A stretch of DNA of 64,000 bases, taken from positions 1 through 64,000 of the forward strand of contig JAVKDO010000090.1 of assembly GCA_040222235.1 (NCBI GenBank). Direction: 5' to 3'. The stretch comes from UBA6059 sp040222235 (GTDB lineage Bacteria > Bacteroidota > Bacteroidia > Cytophagales > Cyclobacteriaceae). Positions 53,089 through 61,409 of this stretch are shown piece by piece. The notes beneath the pieces are model-generated. The model saw nothing but the letters and a program-made list of their open reading frames with translations, did no database searches and was not told where the DNA came from. The position numbers and the translations under genes were made by a program. How positions within the stretch are numbered: the first letter of the stretch is position 1; every line of letters begins with the position of its first letter.

Positions 53089-53096
53089 TACTTTTG
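53089..53096 (+). promoter_or_regulatory. -7 promoter element directly before rlmN
   Basis: TACTTTTG matches TAnnTTTG and ends 5 bp before the GTG start of rlmN at 53102. The expected transcription start (about 53100-53103) falls at the start codon, predicting a leaderless mRNA. Confidence 0.55.
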
Positions 53097-53101
53097 CGTC
53101 C

Positions 53102-54157
53102 GTGAGTGCTACCGCAACAAAAAAAGACATCCGTAAGCTAAGCTTTGACCAAATCCAGGCTGAAGTGGAGGCCTTGGGGGAGAAGCCATTTAGAGCTAAG
53201 CAAATTTGGGAGTGGCTATGGCAAAAATCAGCTCACTCTTTCGAAGAGATGAGCAGTCTGTCGAAGATCACCCGGGAGCAGTTAGCAGAGAAGTTTGACT
53301 TATTGCCGATAGGCATAAGTGATAAGCAAGTCTCCAATGATAGGACAATCAAGTCGGCGTTTGAGCTTCATGACGGACATCTCATTGAGGGAGTGCTCAT
53401 ACCTGCTGATGAGCGCATGACCGCCTGCGTGTCTTCACAGGTGGGCTGTTCTTTGAGCTGTAAGTTCTGTGCGACAGGCTACATGGATCGCAAGCGTAAC
53501 CTGGATGCAGGAGAGATTTATGATCAGGTGGTGGAGATCGGTAATCAGGCTGAGCAGCATTATCAAGTGCCTCTCTCCAATATAGTCTATATGGGGATGG
53601 GAGAGCCTTTGCTCAACTATGCCAACGTGCTCAAGAGCATCGAACATATCACCTCTCCGGAAGGTTTGGGTATGTCACCACGACGTATCACCGTTTCGAC
53701 CGCTGGCATTGCCAAGATGATCAAGAAGCTGGCAGATGATGAAGTCAAGTTTAACCTGGCCGTATCACTTCACGCTGCGAACGATGCAAAGCGCAATACC
53801 ATCATGCCGATCAATGAATCCAACTCATTGGAGGCGCTGCGTGAATCACTTCAGTATTTTTATAAGAAGACCAGGTCTAGGATCACCTTCGAGTACATAC
53901 TCTTTTACGGTTTTAATGACAGTATAGAAGATGCCGAAGAACTCTACCAATTCACAAAGCACGTACCTAGCAAGGTTAATATCATCGAGTATAATCCGAT
54001 CAGCGAAGCGACATTTACTAAAGCTGATCCGAGGGCTTTGGACAAGTTTGCAACCTACCTAGAGGAGCGGGATGTGACTGTAGTAGTCAGGAGGAGCCGC
54101 GGCAAGGATATCGATGCGGCTTGTGGTCAACTCGCCAACAAGAGCAAAACCAATTGA
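53102..54157 (+). CDS. rlmN: Dual-specificity 23S rRNA/tRNA adenine-C2 methyltransferase (351 aa)
   Basis: A radical-SAM enzyme that methylates C2 of A2503 in 23S rRNA and A37 in some tRNAs. The [4Fe-4S] ligands are Cys116, Cys120 and Cys123 ('CSLSCKFCATG'). The methyl-carrying Cys341 is in 'DIDAACGQL'. The N-terminal accessory domain is present ('KPFRAKQIWEWLWQK'). The start is a GTG, chosen because it gives the normal family N-terminus; the promoter element just before it implies leaderless translation. Confidence 0.96.
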   Translation: MSATATKKDIRKLSFDQIQAEVEALGEKPFRAKQIWEWLWQKSAHSFEEMSSLSKITREQLAEKFDLLPIGISDKQVSNDRTIKSAFELHDGHLIEGVLIPADERMTACVSSQVGCSLSCKFCATGYMDRKRNLDAGEIYDQVVEIGNQAEQHYQVPLSNIVYMGMGEPLLNYANVLKSIEHITSPEGLGMSPRRITVSTAGIAKMIKKLADDEVKFNLAVSLHAANDAKRNTIMPINESNSLEALRESLQYFYKKTRSRITFEYILFYGFNDSIEDAEELYQFTKHVPSKVNIIEYNPISEATFTKADPRALDKFATYLEERDVTVVVRRSRGKDIDAACGQLANKSKTN

Positions 54158-54178
54158 CCCACCAGGGGTTATTCACCC

Positions 54179-54616
54179 ATGGATTTATCCCTATCAGGAA
54201 AACTACTTGTCGCATTGTTGCTGGCCTCAGCTTTCAATACGGGTCTCATTTGGATCATTCAATTGGTGCATTACCCTGGTTTTTTGCGAATCTCGCCAGA
54301 GTCCTACGCTAGTTATCAGCAATTTCACACGAGAGCGATCTCCTTCATAGTCGCTCCGAGTATGATTATCGAACTGCTTTTGACGTTTGCAGGTCTAGCT
54401 ATGTCTGACCTGAGTAGTTCCTATTTATACTGGGGAGCAGCCATATGTCTGGCTTTGGTTTGGGCGGTCACTTTTTTTGTGAGCGTACCATTGCATGGCT
54501 CATTGACCAGCGGCTACAATGCGGAAGGCATTCAGCGACTGATAGATACTAACTGGTGGAGAACTGTGGGATGGAGTGTACGTACGGGGCTATTCTTTTT
54601 ATTGATAATAAGGTGA
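54179..54616 (+). CDS. Hypothetical four-helix membrane protein (145 aa)
   Basis: Four hydrophobic segments (about residues 8-30, 55-75, 82-105 and 128-144). Conserved-looking polar residues lie at the first helix end ('VHYPGFLRISPESYASYQ') and in the third loop ('VPLHGSLTSGY'). The layout resembles small DUF-type integral membrane proteins widespread in bacteria, but I cannot name the family. It lies 21 bp after rlmN and is probably cotranscribed. It ends 5 bp before the convergent glycosyltransferase gene. Confidence 0.65.
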   Translation: MDLSLSGKLLVALLLASAFNTGLIWIIQLVHYPGFLRISPESYASYQQFHTRAISFIVAPSMIIELLLTFAGLAMSDLSSSYLYWGAAICLALVWAVTFFVSVPLHGSLTSGYNAEGIQRLIDTNWWRTVGWSVRTGLFFLLIIR

Positions 54617-54621
54617 TGTCA

Positions 54622-55902
54622 TTATCCAATCCACCTTTCGGCTATGAATAATCCAAGAAAATAAGCTTGTAGTAGTGTACTTATCATGTATAGCGGAACC
54701 CACCAAGTAAGCTTTGGTTTCACTAAAACTAAATAATAAGCAAGCGGAACTGCGAGCGTAATAACAAAGTAGACTTGCCATTTGAGATGAAACATGATCA
54801 TACTCACGCCAAACGTTAAAAGTGCCCACTCCAAAACCAATAAAACAGTCATTGTGAGTAGCACTTCTTTTTTAGTTAAGCTCTTAGCTTCGGTCAACAT
54901 AGCGTTAAGGAAAACAAGAAAGTATGGAGAGGCAAAAACAAACCTATTCAAGCTAGCAATCACAGTACTTCCACTACCATCTTTTCGAGAAAACAGTAAT
55001 ACAACACAAGTCACCCCAGCCAAATAGAGCAGGGAAAAGATAGGTACTTGTCCTATTTCCAAAGTTGTGTTCGAGAGTTTTTGATAAAATAGTCTGAGTA
55101 TTAGTAATGCTGAAGCAATTCCTATGAACAAAGCAAGATAGTCCACCCAAGCAGTACTGGGAAAAAGTCTTGCAGTAAGCGGGAGGCCTGGAAAATCTAG
55201 AACCCTTCCCCACTGGGCTTGTACATCTATATAGTCAAACCGAACACCTGAGTGATAAAATTGGTACCATTGAACAATGCCATTGATAACAACTGGTAGG
55301 ACTATGGTTGAGATGGATTTAAGATGATCAAGGGTTGAATATGACTTGCTTACATTGAATATGTAGGTGAATAGAAAGCATAAAGACAAGATTGCTCCAA
55401 TTGATCTAGTCAAACATGCCAAGGTTACCCCTATTAATAAGATAGCCAACCTGTTATTATGAAGGCCTATTAGAATGAATGCGCCTCCAAGAATAAAGAG
55501 CGCTTCTGAGTACGGCACCATACAGAAAACAGCACTCGGAAAACTCCAAAAAATGACTATCTGGCCTAACGGAATTTTTAATTCTCTGCTGATAAAGAAG
55601 GTACTTGTCAAGGTGATGCACCAATTCAGAATTGATATTCCAAAAGGACCTAAACCGCTCAATTTCCAAAGCCAGGCGAAGAGTGGATAGTAGGCCACAT
55701 TGGACTTATGATCAGGAGTGTAACTATAGCCATTCGAGACTATAGACCAGTACCATTGAGAATCCCACTGATAGCCTAAATCAAGGATCGAGAGCTTGAT
55801 GATCCCGAACTGATTTAGTAGGCCAAAGCAAACAAACAGAAGGGCTGAGTGAATTATTATTGCTACTGCATATACTTTTTTTGACGGAACCGAAGTAAGC
55901 AT
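54622..55902 (-). CDS. GT-C membrane glycosyltransferase paralog 1 (PIG-V/mannosyltransferase-like, 426 aa)
   Basis: About ten membrane helices. The first outer loop has 'WDSQWYWSIVSNGYSYTP' and 'NVAYYPLFAWLWKLSG', the D-x-x-W-Y-x-x-I...GY...PLFP pattern of bacterial PIG-V-like mannosyltransferases; the Asp is the likely catalytic residue. 'VPYSEALFILGGAFILIG' follows. Such enzymes move a sugar from a polyprenyl-phosphate donor to an acceptor on the periplasmic side. The ATG at 55902 is used; a TTG at 55917 is also in frame. It is one of three paralogs around a polyprenyl-phosphate glycosyltransferase, with markedly AT-rich coding. Confidence 0.82.
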   Translation of the reverse strand: MLTSVPSKKVYAVAIIIHSALLFVCFGLLNQFGIIKLSILDLGYQWDSQWYWSIVSNGYSYTPDHKSNVAYYPLFAWLWKLSGLGPFGISILNWCITLTSTFFISRELKIPLGQIVIFWSFPSAVFCMVPYSEALFILGGAFILIGLHNNRLAILLIGVTLACLTRSIGAILSLCFLFTYIFNVSKSYSTLDHLKSISTIVLPVVINGIVQWYQFYHSGVRFDYIDVQAQWGRVLDFPGLPLTARLFPSTAWVDYLALFIGIASALLILRLFYQKLSNTTLEIGQVPIFSLLYLAGVTCVVLLFSRKDGSGSTVIASLNRFVFASPYFLVFLNAMLTEAKSLTKKEVLLTMTVLLVLEWALLTFGVSMIMFHLKWQVYFVITLAVPLAYYLVLVKPKLTWWVPLYMISTLLQAYFLGLFIAERWIG

Positions 55903-55958
55903 GGTTTGGGCGCTCAATTAATCCGAATAGTAGTCATGTGACAAGGAGATTAATGACA

Positions 55959-57281
55959 TCACCCGACTCGTAAACCGTATAGATGCGCGCAGTATAAGCA
56001 CGACTGCAGAATAAGACTTATGACATAGACCCAAGCCCAAGCCCATCTTGAATTCTTTCTCCAGATAGCAAACAAATACAAACTGGGAACGATGGCCATT
56101 AAGCCAAAATAGCCTAATGAAGCCACTTGAAAACTTAAGGTAGCATACTTGCCTACAGATCCTAATACAAATGATAGATAAAGAGCAAAGAAGAGGAGAC
56201 AAGAGGTAATAAGTACTCGTTTAGTAATAACCAGTCTTTGTAATAATTCAATCAAAAATATTGTATAGAAAGGCGTTGCAAATACGAATCTATTAAGGCT
56301 ATGAACTGAAGTGCCTCTTTGCCCGTATGTTCCTGAAAACAGAAGAGTAACTGCAGTTATCCCAGCAATGTAAAGGAGTGAAATGATCCAATCAGTAGCT
56401 TGCGGAAGGAGACGTTTTTTGAACTGGCTATAGACGTAGTTTAAGATAAGTGTGCCACAAACAAGGCCAATGAATAGAGCCAACAAGTCATTCCAAACCA
56501 GAAGCTTTTGCGAAGTAGTAGTTATGGGTAAAGTGGGTAAACTTAAATGTCTATTCCATTGAGACTGAACTTCAAACATGCTAAAATCTGTACCAACCTC
56601 ATACGCCTGGAGCCATCTCACAATCACAGAAGAGACAATCGCCATTGTGATAGCGGCAACATATAGCCTGACTCTTCTCCATCGAATATCATTTTCACAT
56701 ATGAGGTAAGTGAACAGGAAACACAGAATGAGAATAGCAGAAGCAGATCTGGCAAAGCAGCTTATGACTGTACCCAAGATGATAAGCAGAATCATGTCCT
56801 TTTTGAACCCTAAAAGCAAAAGAGTCGCCCCCAAGAAAAAAACGGATTCCGAGTAGGGTACAAAACTGAAGATTAGACTTGGAACAGCTAGCAGGATCAA
56901 TAGTTCGGCTCCTTTTACCCGGTACTCTACGGCGATTACGTAAAGACTCGACAGCAGTAGAGAAATATTGACCAAAATGATACCCCAATATCCAAAACCT
57001 GTCCACCTCCAAATCATTGGAAAAAGTGGATAGAAAGCAACGCTAGACTGTTTGCCAGGCGTGTAACTATATCCGTTTTGTGCGATGTTCCAGTACCAGC
57101 CTGCATCCATTTTTAATTTTGGGTTAAGCAGGTCAACATCAAAGAAGAGCTGATTGATGGCAATAATACCAACGTTTAGCAACCCTAAATGTACGATGGT
57201 AAGTGTTGAGAAAGACGCGAGACTCCCTACAGAGTATTGATTGAGCGAAGTTCCTATCCTATGGGCTTTCAATATTGACAA
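55959..57281 (-). CDS. GT-C membrane glycosyltransferase paralog 2 (about 440 aa)
   Basis: Same layout as its neighbours: 'MDAGWYWNIAQNGYSYTPG' then 'SVAFYPLFPMIWRWTG', and 'VPYSESVFFLGATLLLLG'. About ten helices. The catalytic-type Asp and the Trp-Tyr pair are kept. No ATG is available near the N-terminus. TTG codons at 57281 or 57272 are the likely starts, so the exact beginning is uncertain. The CAAGATTA at 57279-57286 reads leftward as TAATCTTG, one base from the promoter consensus, immediately before the second TTG. Donor and acceptor are unknown. Confidence 0.8.
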   Translation of the reverse strand: MSILKAHRIGTSLNQYSVGSLASFSTLTIVHLGLLNVGIIAINQLFFDVDLLNPKLKMDAGWYWNIAQNGYSYTPGKQSSVAFYPLFPMIWRWTGFGYWGIILVNISLLLSSLYVIAVEYRVKGAELLILLAVPSLIFSFVPYSESVFFLGATLLLLGFKKDMILLIILGTVISCFARSASAILILCFLFTYLICENDIRWRRVRLYVAAITMAIVSSVIVRWLQAYEVGTDFSMFEVQSQWNRHLSLPTLPITTTSQKLLVWNDLLALFIGLVCGTLILNYVYSQFKKRLLPQATDWIISLLYIAGITAVTLLFSGTYGQRGTSVHSLNRFVFATPFYTIFLIELLQRLVITKRVLITSCLLFFALYLSFVLGSVGKYATLSFQVASLGYFGLMAIVPSLYLFAIWRKNSRWAWAWVYVISLILQSCLYCAHLYGLRVG

Positions 57282-57357
57282 GATTAAATTAAAGGCTTGG
57301 TGGATTGTTCAAGTGCTAAGATTTGTACATCAGTGTCGTCAAGGCTCTTAAATGAGG

Positions 57358-58323
57358 TCAACTAATTTTTTCTTTGATTATGTACCTTGGACGCTGTTTT
57401 ACTTCCTTATATATCTTACCTAAATATTCTCCAATTATGCCGATTGCCAACAATTGAATACCACCAAGAAAATACATTGGAAGTACAATTGAACTCCAGC
57501 CCTTTTCTACCTCTAAAAAAATGTAGGAATAAATGGCGTAGGCAGACAACATGAGACTGAATATGAACACACAAATGCCCAGTACTGTGATTAGCCTTAG
57601 TGGGGCAACTGAAAAGGAAGTGATACCATCAATTGCGAATGAAATCATCTTCCAGATACTATATTTTGTATCTCCTGCGGCCCTTTTATCTCTATTATAA
57701 GTTATTGTTTTTGAGTTAAACCCTAATGATGGGAATATTCCTCTGAGAAAGAGATTAGTCTCTCGGAATTCCTTCAATACATCTAAGACTCTCTTGCTTA
57801 CCAATCTAAAGTCTGCATGATCAGGTATCGTCCTGATGCCCAGCATATTTGCAAATCTGTAAAAAAGCGAGGCAGTCTTCTGCTTAAAAAATGAATCCAA
57901 GTCTCTTTTTTTTCTGACTCCATAAATAATATCGAAACCTTCAGAATACGCAATTAGCATAGATTTTATTATCCCAATATCATCTTGCAAATCTGCATCT
58001 AGGCTCACTATACAATCAGTCAAATTCCCAAACTCGATTAACCCACATAACAAGGCATTTTGATGACCGAAGTTCGTTGATAAAGATATGGCCTTAAGGT
58101 TTGGCTCCTCTTCTGAAGTTTTCACCAAGTATGGCCAAGTCTGATCATTGCTCCCATCATCAACGACTCCTAAAAAACTGTTGGCAGCAATAAGTCCATC
58201 CGATTTTAACTCATTTAATACATCAATAAGCTTTCGAGTTGTGATTGGTATTACATCTTCCTCGTTGTAACAAGGAATCAGAATACCTAAAGTTGGAACA
58301 TCAGCAAATTGATAGTTATTCAT
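57358..58323 (-). CDS. GtrB/DPM-type polyprenyl-phosphate glycosyltransferase (GT2, 321 aa)
   Basis: A GT2 enzyme that loads a sugar onto undecaprenyl phosphate on the cytoplasmic face. Motifs: 'LGILIPCYNEEDVIP', 'VVDDGSNDQTW', catalytic 'SLDADLQDD', and 'HADFRLVSKRVLD'. Two C-terminal helices ('LITVLGICVFIFSLML' and 'MYFLGGIQLLAIGIIGEYLG') end in 'KIYKEVKQRPRYIIKE', as in GtrB and related proteins. It sits between GT-C paralogs and is their obvious candidate donor-maker (inference from context). It has its own TAnnTTTG promoter element. Confidence 0.93.
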   Translation of the reverse strand: MNNYQFADVPTLGILIPCYNEEDVIPITTRKLIDVLNELKSDGLIAANSFLGVVDDGSNDQTWPYLVKTSEEEPNLKAISLSTNFGHQNALLCGLIEFGNLTDCIVSLDADLQDDIGIIKSMLIAYSEGFDIIYGVRKKRDLDSFFKQKTASLFYRFANMLGIRTIPDHADFRLVSKRVLDVLKEFRETNLFLRGIFPSLGFNSKTITYNRDKRAAGDTKYSIWKMISFAIDGITSFSVAPLRLITVLGICVFIFSLMLSAYAIYSYIFLEVEKGWSSIVLPMYFLGGIQLLAIGIIGEYLGKIYKEVKQRPRYIIKEKIS

Positions 58324-58339
58324 ACTTTGTTAGTAAGAT

Positions 58340-58347
58340 CAAATCTA
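58340..58347 (-). promoter_or_regulatory. -7 promoter element of the GT2 gene
   Basis: Read leftward this is TAGATTTG, an exact TAnnTTTG match. It predicts a start near 58336 and a leader of about 13 nt to the ATG at 58323. Confidence 0.5.
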
Positions 58348-58383
58348 TGAGCATTAGTACAAGAGCTCACCTTTCGGGACTCT

Positions 58384-59682
58384 TCATCCTATCCATATTC
58401 CGGACATAAATTTGCCCATTAATAATCCTTGAAAGATAGTATTCATGGTAAATATAAGAGGGGAGTATTTTTGAAATCGTAAATCGGACAGAACCTTAAA
58501 GAAACTTCTTATGTACAAAATGGTCAAAGCAAAGTAGAGAATACTTAGAATTTGGAATTTAAAAGAGAAATGAGATGGATGTAACGGTATGGCAAAGGAC
58601 AGCCAAACTAGAACCGCAAGGAGAATAATGGCTATTAAAGTTTTCTTAGTCATCTGAAGCCGTTGTGCAGCATAATGAATTGCAGTAATAAAAAATGGAG
58701 TGGCGAATAAGTATCTGTTTAGCCCGTGGATATTTGTACCACGGCCCCCAAAATTCGGAGAGAAAATTAAAACAATGGCGGTTGTTCCGGCTAAATACAA
58801 GAGGCTGAAAACTAGTTCTGGAGGCAGTGGTAAAGATGTTCTCCAAATTTTTCTATAAAAGGAATAGATTAACAACACACCTGATGTTATACCTAAAAAC
58901 AATGCGGAAAAATCTAGCCATACATTGTGCCAATGCAAGTTCGTAGTAGTCAATGGCAGTTTGGGAAAACGTAATACTCTATACCATTGTGCGATGACGT
59001 CCATATAATCAAAGTTGACGCCTGCCTCAAAGACTTGGTATTGCTTTACCAATGAGGAGACACCAAAAACTAAAAGAATCAATAACAAACAAACGACGAC
59101 TTCTTTTAAGTTAGGATACTTGTGTGCTGTTAAGAATAATGTGAGTAAAATACAAAGGCTAAAAACACCACCTATTTTCCGATCTAGACATGTTATTATA
59201 ATACCTATTGACAAATACCACAGTGATTCCTTTTTCAGGCCAATTAATATGAGAGTACCTCCAAGAAAAAATAGAGCTTCTGAATAAGGAACGTAGCAAA
59301 ACATAATGCTCGGAAAACTGATGAACAGTAGAACTTCTGAGACTTTCAGTTTTAAACTATGTGCTAGTAAATACAATGCTGAAAGAAAAATCAAAGCATT
59401 GACAACAGAAATGCCATTCGAGTCAAGCCCTGTTAATTGCCAAAGCCAGGGGAACAATGGGAAAAAAGCAACATTTGAGGCTTTATCAGTATGGTATGAA
59501 TATCCATTTTTTACTATAGAATTATACCATCCTGCATCCCATCGCAATCGGCTGTCAAAGAAACCCACATCATAAATGCCAAGTGCCTGCAGCGCATAGA
59601 AAGAACAAATCAGCACGAAAAGGTGGGCACAAATTATTGCCACGAATGATCCTATTGAAATTGGGTAGTCTACCCTGAGCAT
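58384..59682 (-). CDS. GT-C membrane glycosyltransferase paralog 3 (432 aa)
   Basis: The third paralog shows 'WDAGWYNSIVKNGYSYHTD' and 'NVAFFPLFPWLWQLTG', then 'VPYSEALFFLGGTLILIG', with about ten membrane helices. The ATG at 59682 is used, giving 'MLRVDYPISIGSF'. An ATG at 59709 would overlap the rhomboid gene by 17 bp. It probably continues the mutL-rhomboid transcript and is separated from the GT2 gene by 60 bp with a new promoter. Base composition is visibly more AT-rich than mutL or rlmN on either side. Confidence 0.82.
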   Translation of the reverse strand: MLRVDYPISIGSFVAIICAHLFVLICSFYALQALGIYDVGFFDSRLRWDAGWYNSIVKNGYSYHTDKASNVAFFPLFPWLWQLTGLDSNGISVVNALIFLSALYLLAHSLKLKVSEVLLFISFPSIMFCYVPYSEALFFLGGTLILIGLKKESLWYLSIGIIITCLDRKIGGVFSLCILLTLFLTAHKYPNLKEVVVCLLLILLVFGVSSLVKQYQVFEAGVNFDYMDVIAQWYRVLRFPKLPLTTTNLHWHNVWLDFSALFLGITSGVLLIYSFYRKIWRTSLPLPPELVFSLLYLAGTTAIVLIFSPNFGGRGTNIHGLNRYLFATPFFITAIHYAAQRLQMTKKTLIAIILLAVLVWLSFAIPLHPSHFSFKFQILSILYFALTILYIRSFFKVLSDLRFQKYSPLIFTMNTIFQGLLMGKFMSGIWIG

Positions 59683-59692
59683 GTTGTAAGCC

Positions 59693-60610
59693 CTACTTCC
59701 TACTAGCATTGAAGAGCTTTTGTTTCTCCTCTTTACTTAGGCTTTCATAGCCCTTGTCTGAAATCTTGTCCAGTATCGCATCGATCTCAGCTTGGTCCGT
59801 GCGGCCACCGGCGCTGCTAGGGCTGCTTGATGCCGCTCTTTTGGTTGAGCTTCCAGACTTCTTATGGGTCACCTTGATCTTTGGGCTAGGTTTGAATAAG
59901 CCTTTGCAGAAGTCCATAGCCTGTATGACAGGAGTACCCAGGTCATTCCCTTTCTGCAGCTGCTTGATGAACAAGAAGCCGATGATCGCGCCTCCTATAT
60001 GAGCTAGTTCACCGCCGGCATTGCTACCTATGGTTCGCGATAGCGACAACAACACGTAAAATAGAGCGATGTACTTGATACGAACGGCTCCAAGGATAAG
60101 CAAGAAAAAGGTATGATTGGGCATGAAGGTGGCAGAACCGACAACTACCGCAAACACTCCTGCGCTAGCTCCAAGCATCAAGGATGCGTCAACGCGATCA
60201 TGGTAGAAGGGTACCACATTATAAATCAGCATGTAGAATAGCCCACCTACAATACCTCCTATGACATACAGGCTAATCAGCCGGTTGTTGCCCAGGAAGT
60301 CCTGAATCAACTTGCCAAACCAAAAGAGGAAGAGCATATTGAAGATGATATGAAGGAAGCCTTCATGCGTGAAGAAGTAGGTAATCAGGCTCCATGGCTG
60401 AAATATGAATGTGGCAAAGTCAGCGGGTAGCATCAAATAGCCAAGTACAGAACTATAGATTTCGCTTAGTCCTGAAAGTGTAAATACTACCTTGAAGACG
60501 ATCAATGCCACGAACACGATCACATTGATCAAAATGATCTGAATGAGACCGTTGTTGGGCTTATCCCAAGCGTTCCTAAAATCGTCGAAAATCCCTGCGT
60601 TATTCATCAT
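59693..60610 (-). CDS. Rhomboid family intramembrane serine protease A (305 aa)
   Basis: Six helices with 'HEGFLHIIFNMLFLFWFG' (the helix-2 H-x-x-x-N element), the nucleophile region 'LMLGASAGVFAV' and the catalytic His in 'GELAHIGGAIIGFLF'. The usual GxSG reads Gly-Ala-Ser-Ala here. A basic Ser-rich linker leads to a conserved tail, 'AEIDAILDKISDKGYESLSK', seen in Bacteroidetes rhomboids. The start at 60610 overlaps the upstream rhomboid stop by one base (TAATG); the next codon, 60607, is an equally possible ATG. Confidence 0.88.
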   Translation of the reverse strand: MMNNAGIFDDFRNAWDKPNNGLIQIILINVIVFVALIVFKVVFTLSGLSEIYSSVLGYLMLPADFATFIFQPWSLITYFFTHEGFLHIIFNMLFLFWFGKLIQDFLGNNRLISLYVIGGIVGGLFYMLIYNVVPFYHDRVDASLMLGASAGVFAVVVGSATFMPNHTFFLLILGAVRIKYIALFYVLLSLSRTIGSNAGGELAHIGGAIIGFLFIKQLQKGNDLGTPVIQAMDFCKGLFKPSPKIKVTHKKSGSSTKRAASSSPSSAGGRTDQAEIDAILDKISDKGYESLSKEEKQKLFNASRK

Positions 60611-61401
60611 TAATAAAAGCTTCCTGAGTTTTTTTGCCAATATTTCAGTATTAGGAATGCAATGAGCATTCCACTGAGATGGGCAAAATGTGCGACATTG
60701 TCTCCAGCCGAGCGGTTAATTTCGGAATATAATTCATAAGCGCCATAGAACATTACAAGATACTTGGCCTTGACTGGGATAGGCGGAAAGAGTAGCATGA
60801 GCTCCATGTTTGGAAACATCATGGCAAAGGCCATTAATATTCCAAATACCGCTCCTGAGGCACCTACCATAGGGATATTGGCTTTGCTTTCATAAATCTG
60901 ATTAGCAATAGCCTTACTCTCTGAGATATACTGTGGATTTCCTGGCTGCTCCGCATATTCGTTGATAAAGTCGAATAGTCGATTGTAAAATCTAGGTGCA
61001 TGTTCAGTAATAAAATAATTGAATGCCTCCGGATCAGGATTTTGGATATAGACTTCTGATGCATTTTGTACTTGGCTCACTTCTATATAGTTGACAGTTG
61101 CGTAAAGCATGCCAGCCCCTACACCGGTAATCAAATAGAAGGCAAGGAATTTCTTAGGCCCCCAAATCTGCTCTAGCATCGGGCCAAAAATAAATACAGC
61201 GAACATATTACCTATGAGGTGCCATATGCCCCCATGCATCCACATGTAAGTGAAAAGCTGATACGGCTTAAAACTGCTAGCAAATATGTACCGCAGGCCA
61301 AGAACGTCTACTACGTCAATGCTGATAAGGTTGGACAATAATAACACCACGACATTGATGATCAGGATGTTTTTGACCATTGGGGTCATTCTGCTAAACA
61401 T
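60610..61401 (-). CDS. Rhomboid family intramembrane serine protease B (263 aa)
   Basis: Six predicted helices; 'WMHGGIWHLIGNMFAVFIFG' and the Ser nucleophile in 'VGASGAVFGILMAFAMMFP' with the partner His in 'NVAHFAHLSGMLIAF'. All catalytic residues are conventional. A loop after helix 2-3 is expanded (about residues 100-160) and highly polar. Rhomboids cut membrane proteins within the bilayer. It starts 8 bp after the mutL stop and is coupled to rhomboid A. Confidence 0.92.
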   Translation of the reverse strand: MFSRMTPMVKNILIINVVVLLLSNLISIDVVDVLGLRYIFASSFKPYQLFTYMWMHGGIWHLIGNMFAVFIFGPMLEQIWGPKKFLAFYLITGVGAGMLYATVNYIEVSQVQNASEVYIQNPDPEAFNYFITEHAPRFYNRLFDFINEYAEQPGNPQYISESKAIANQIYESKANIPMVGASGAVFGILMAFAMMFPNMELMLLFPPIPVKAKYLVMFYGAYELYSEINRSAGDNVAHFAHLSGMLIAFLILKYWQKNSGSFY

Positions 61402-61409
61402 AGAGGAGG

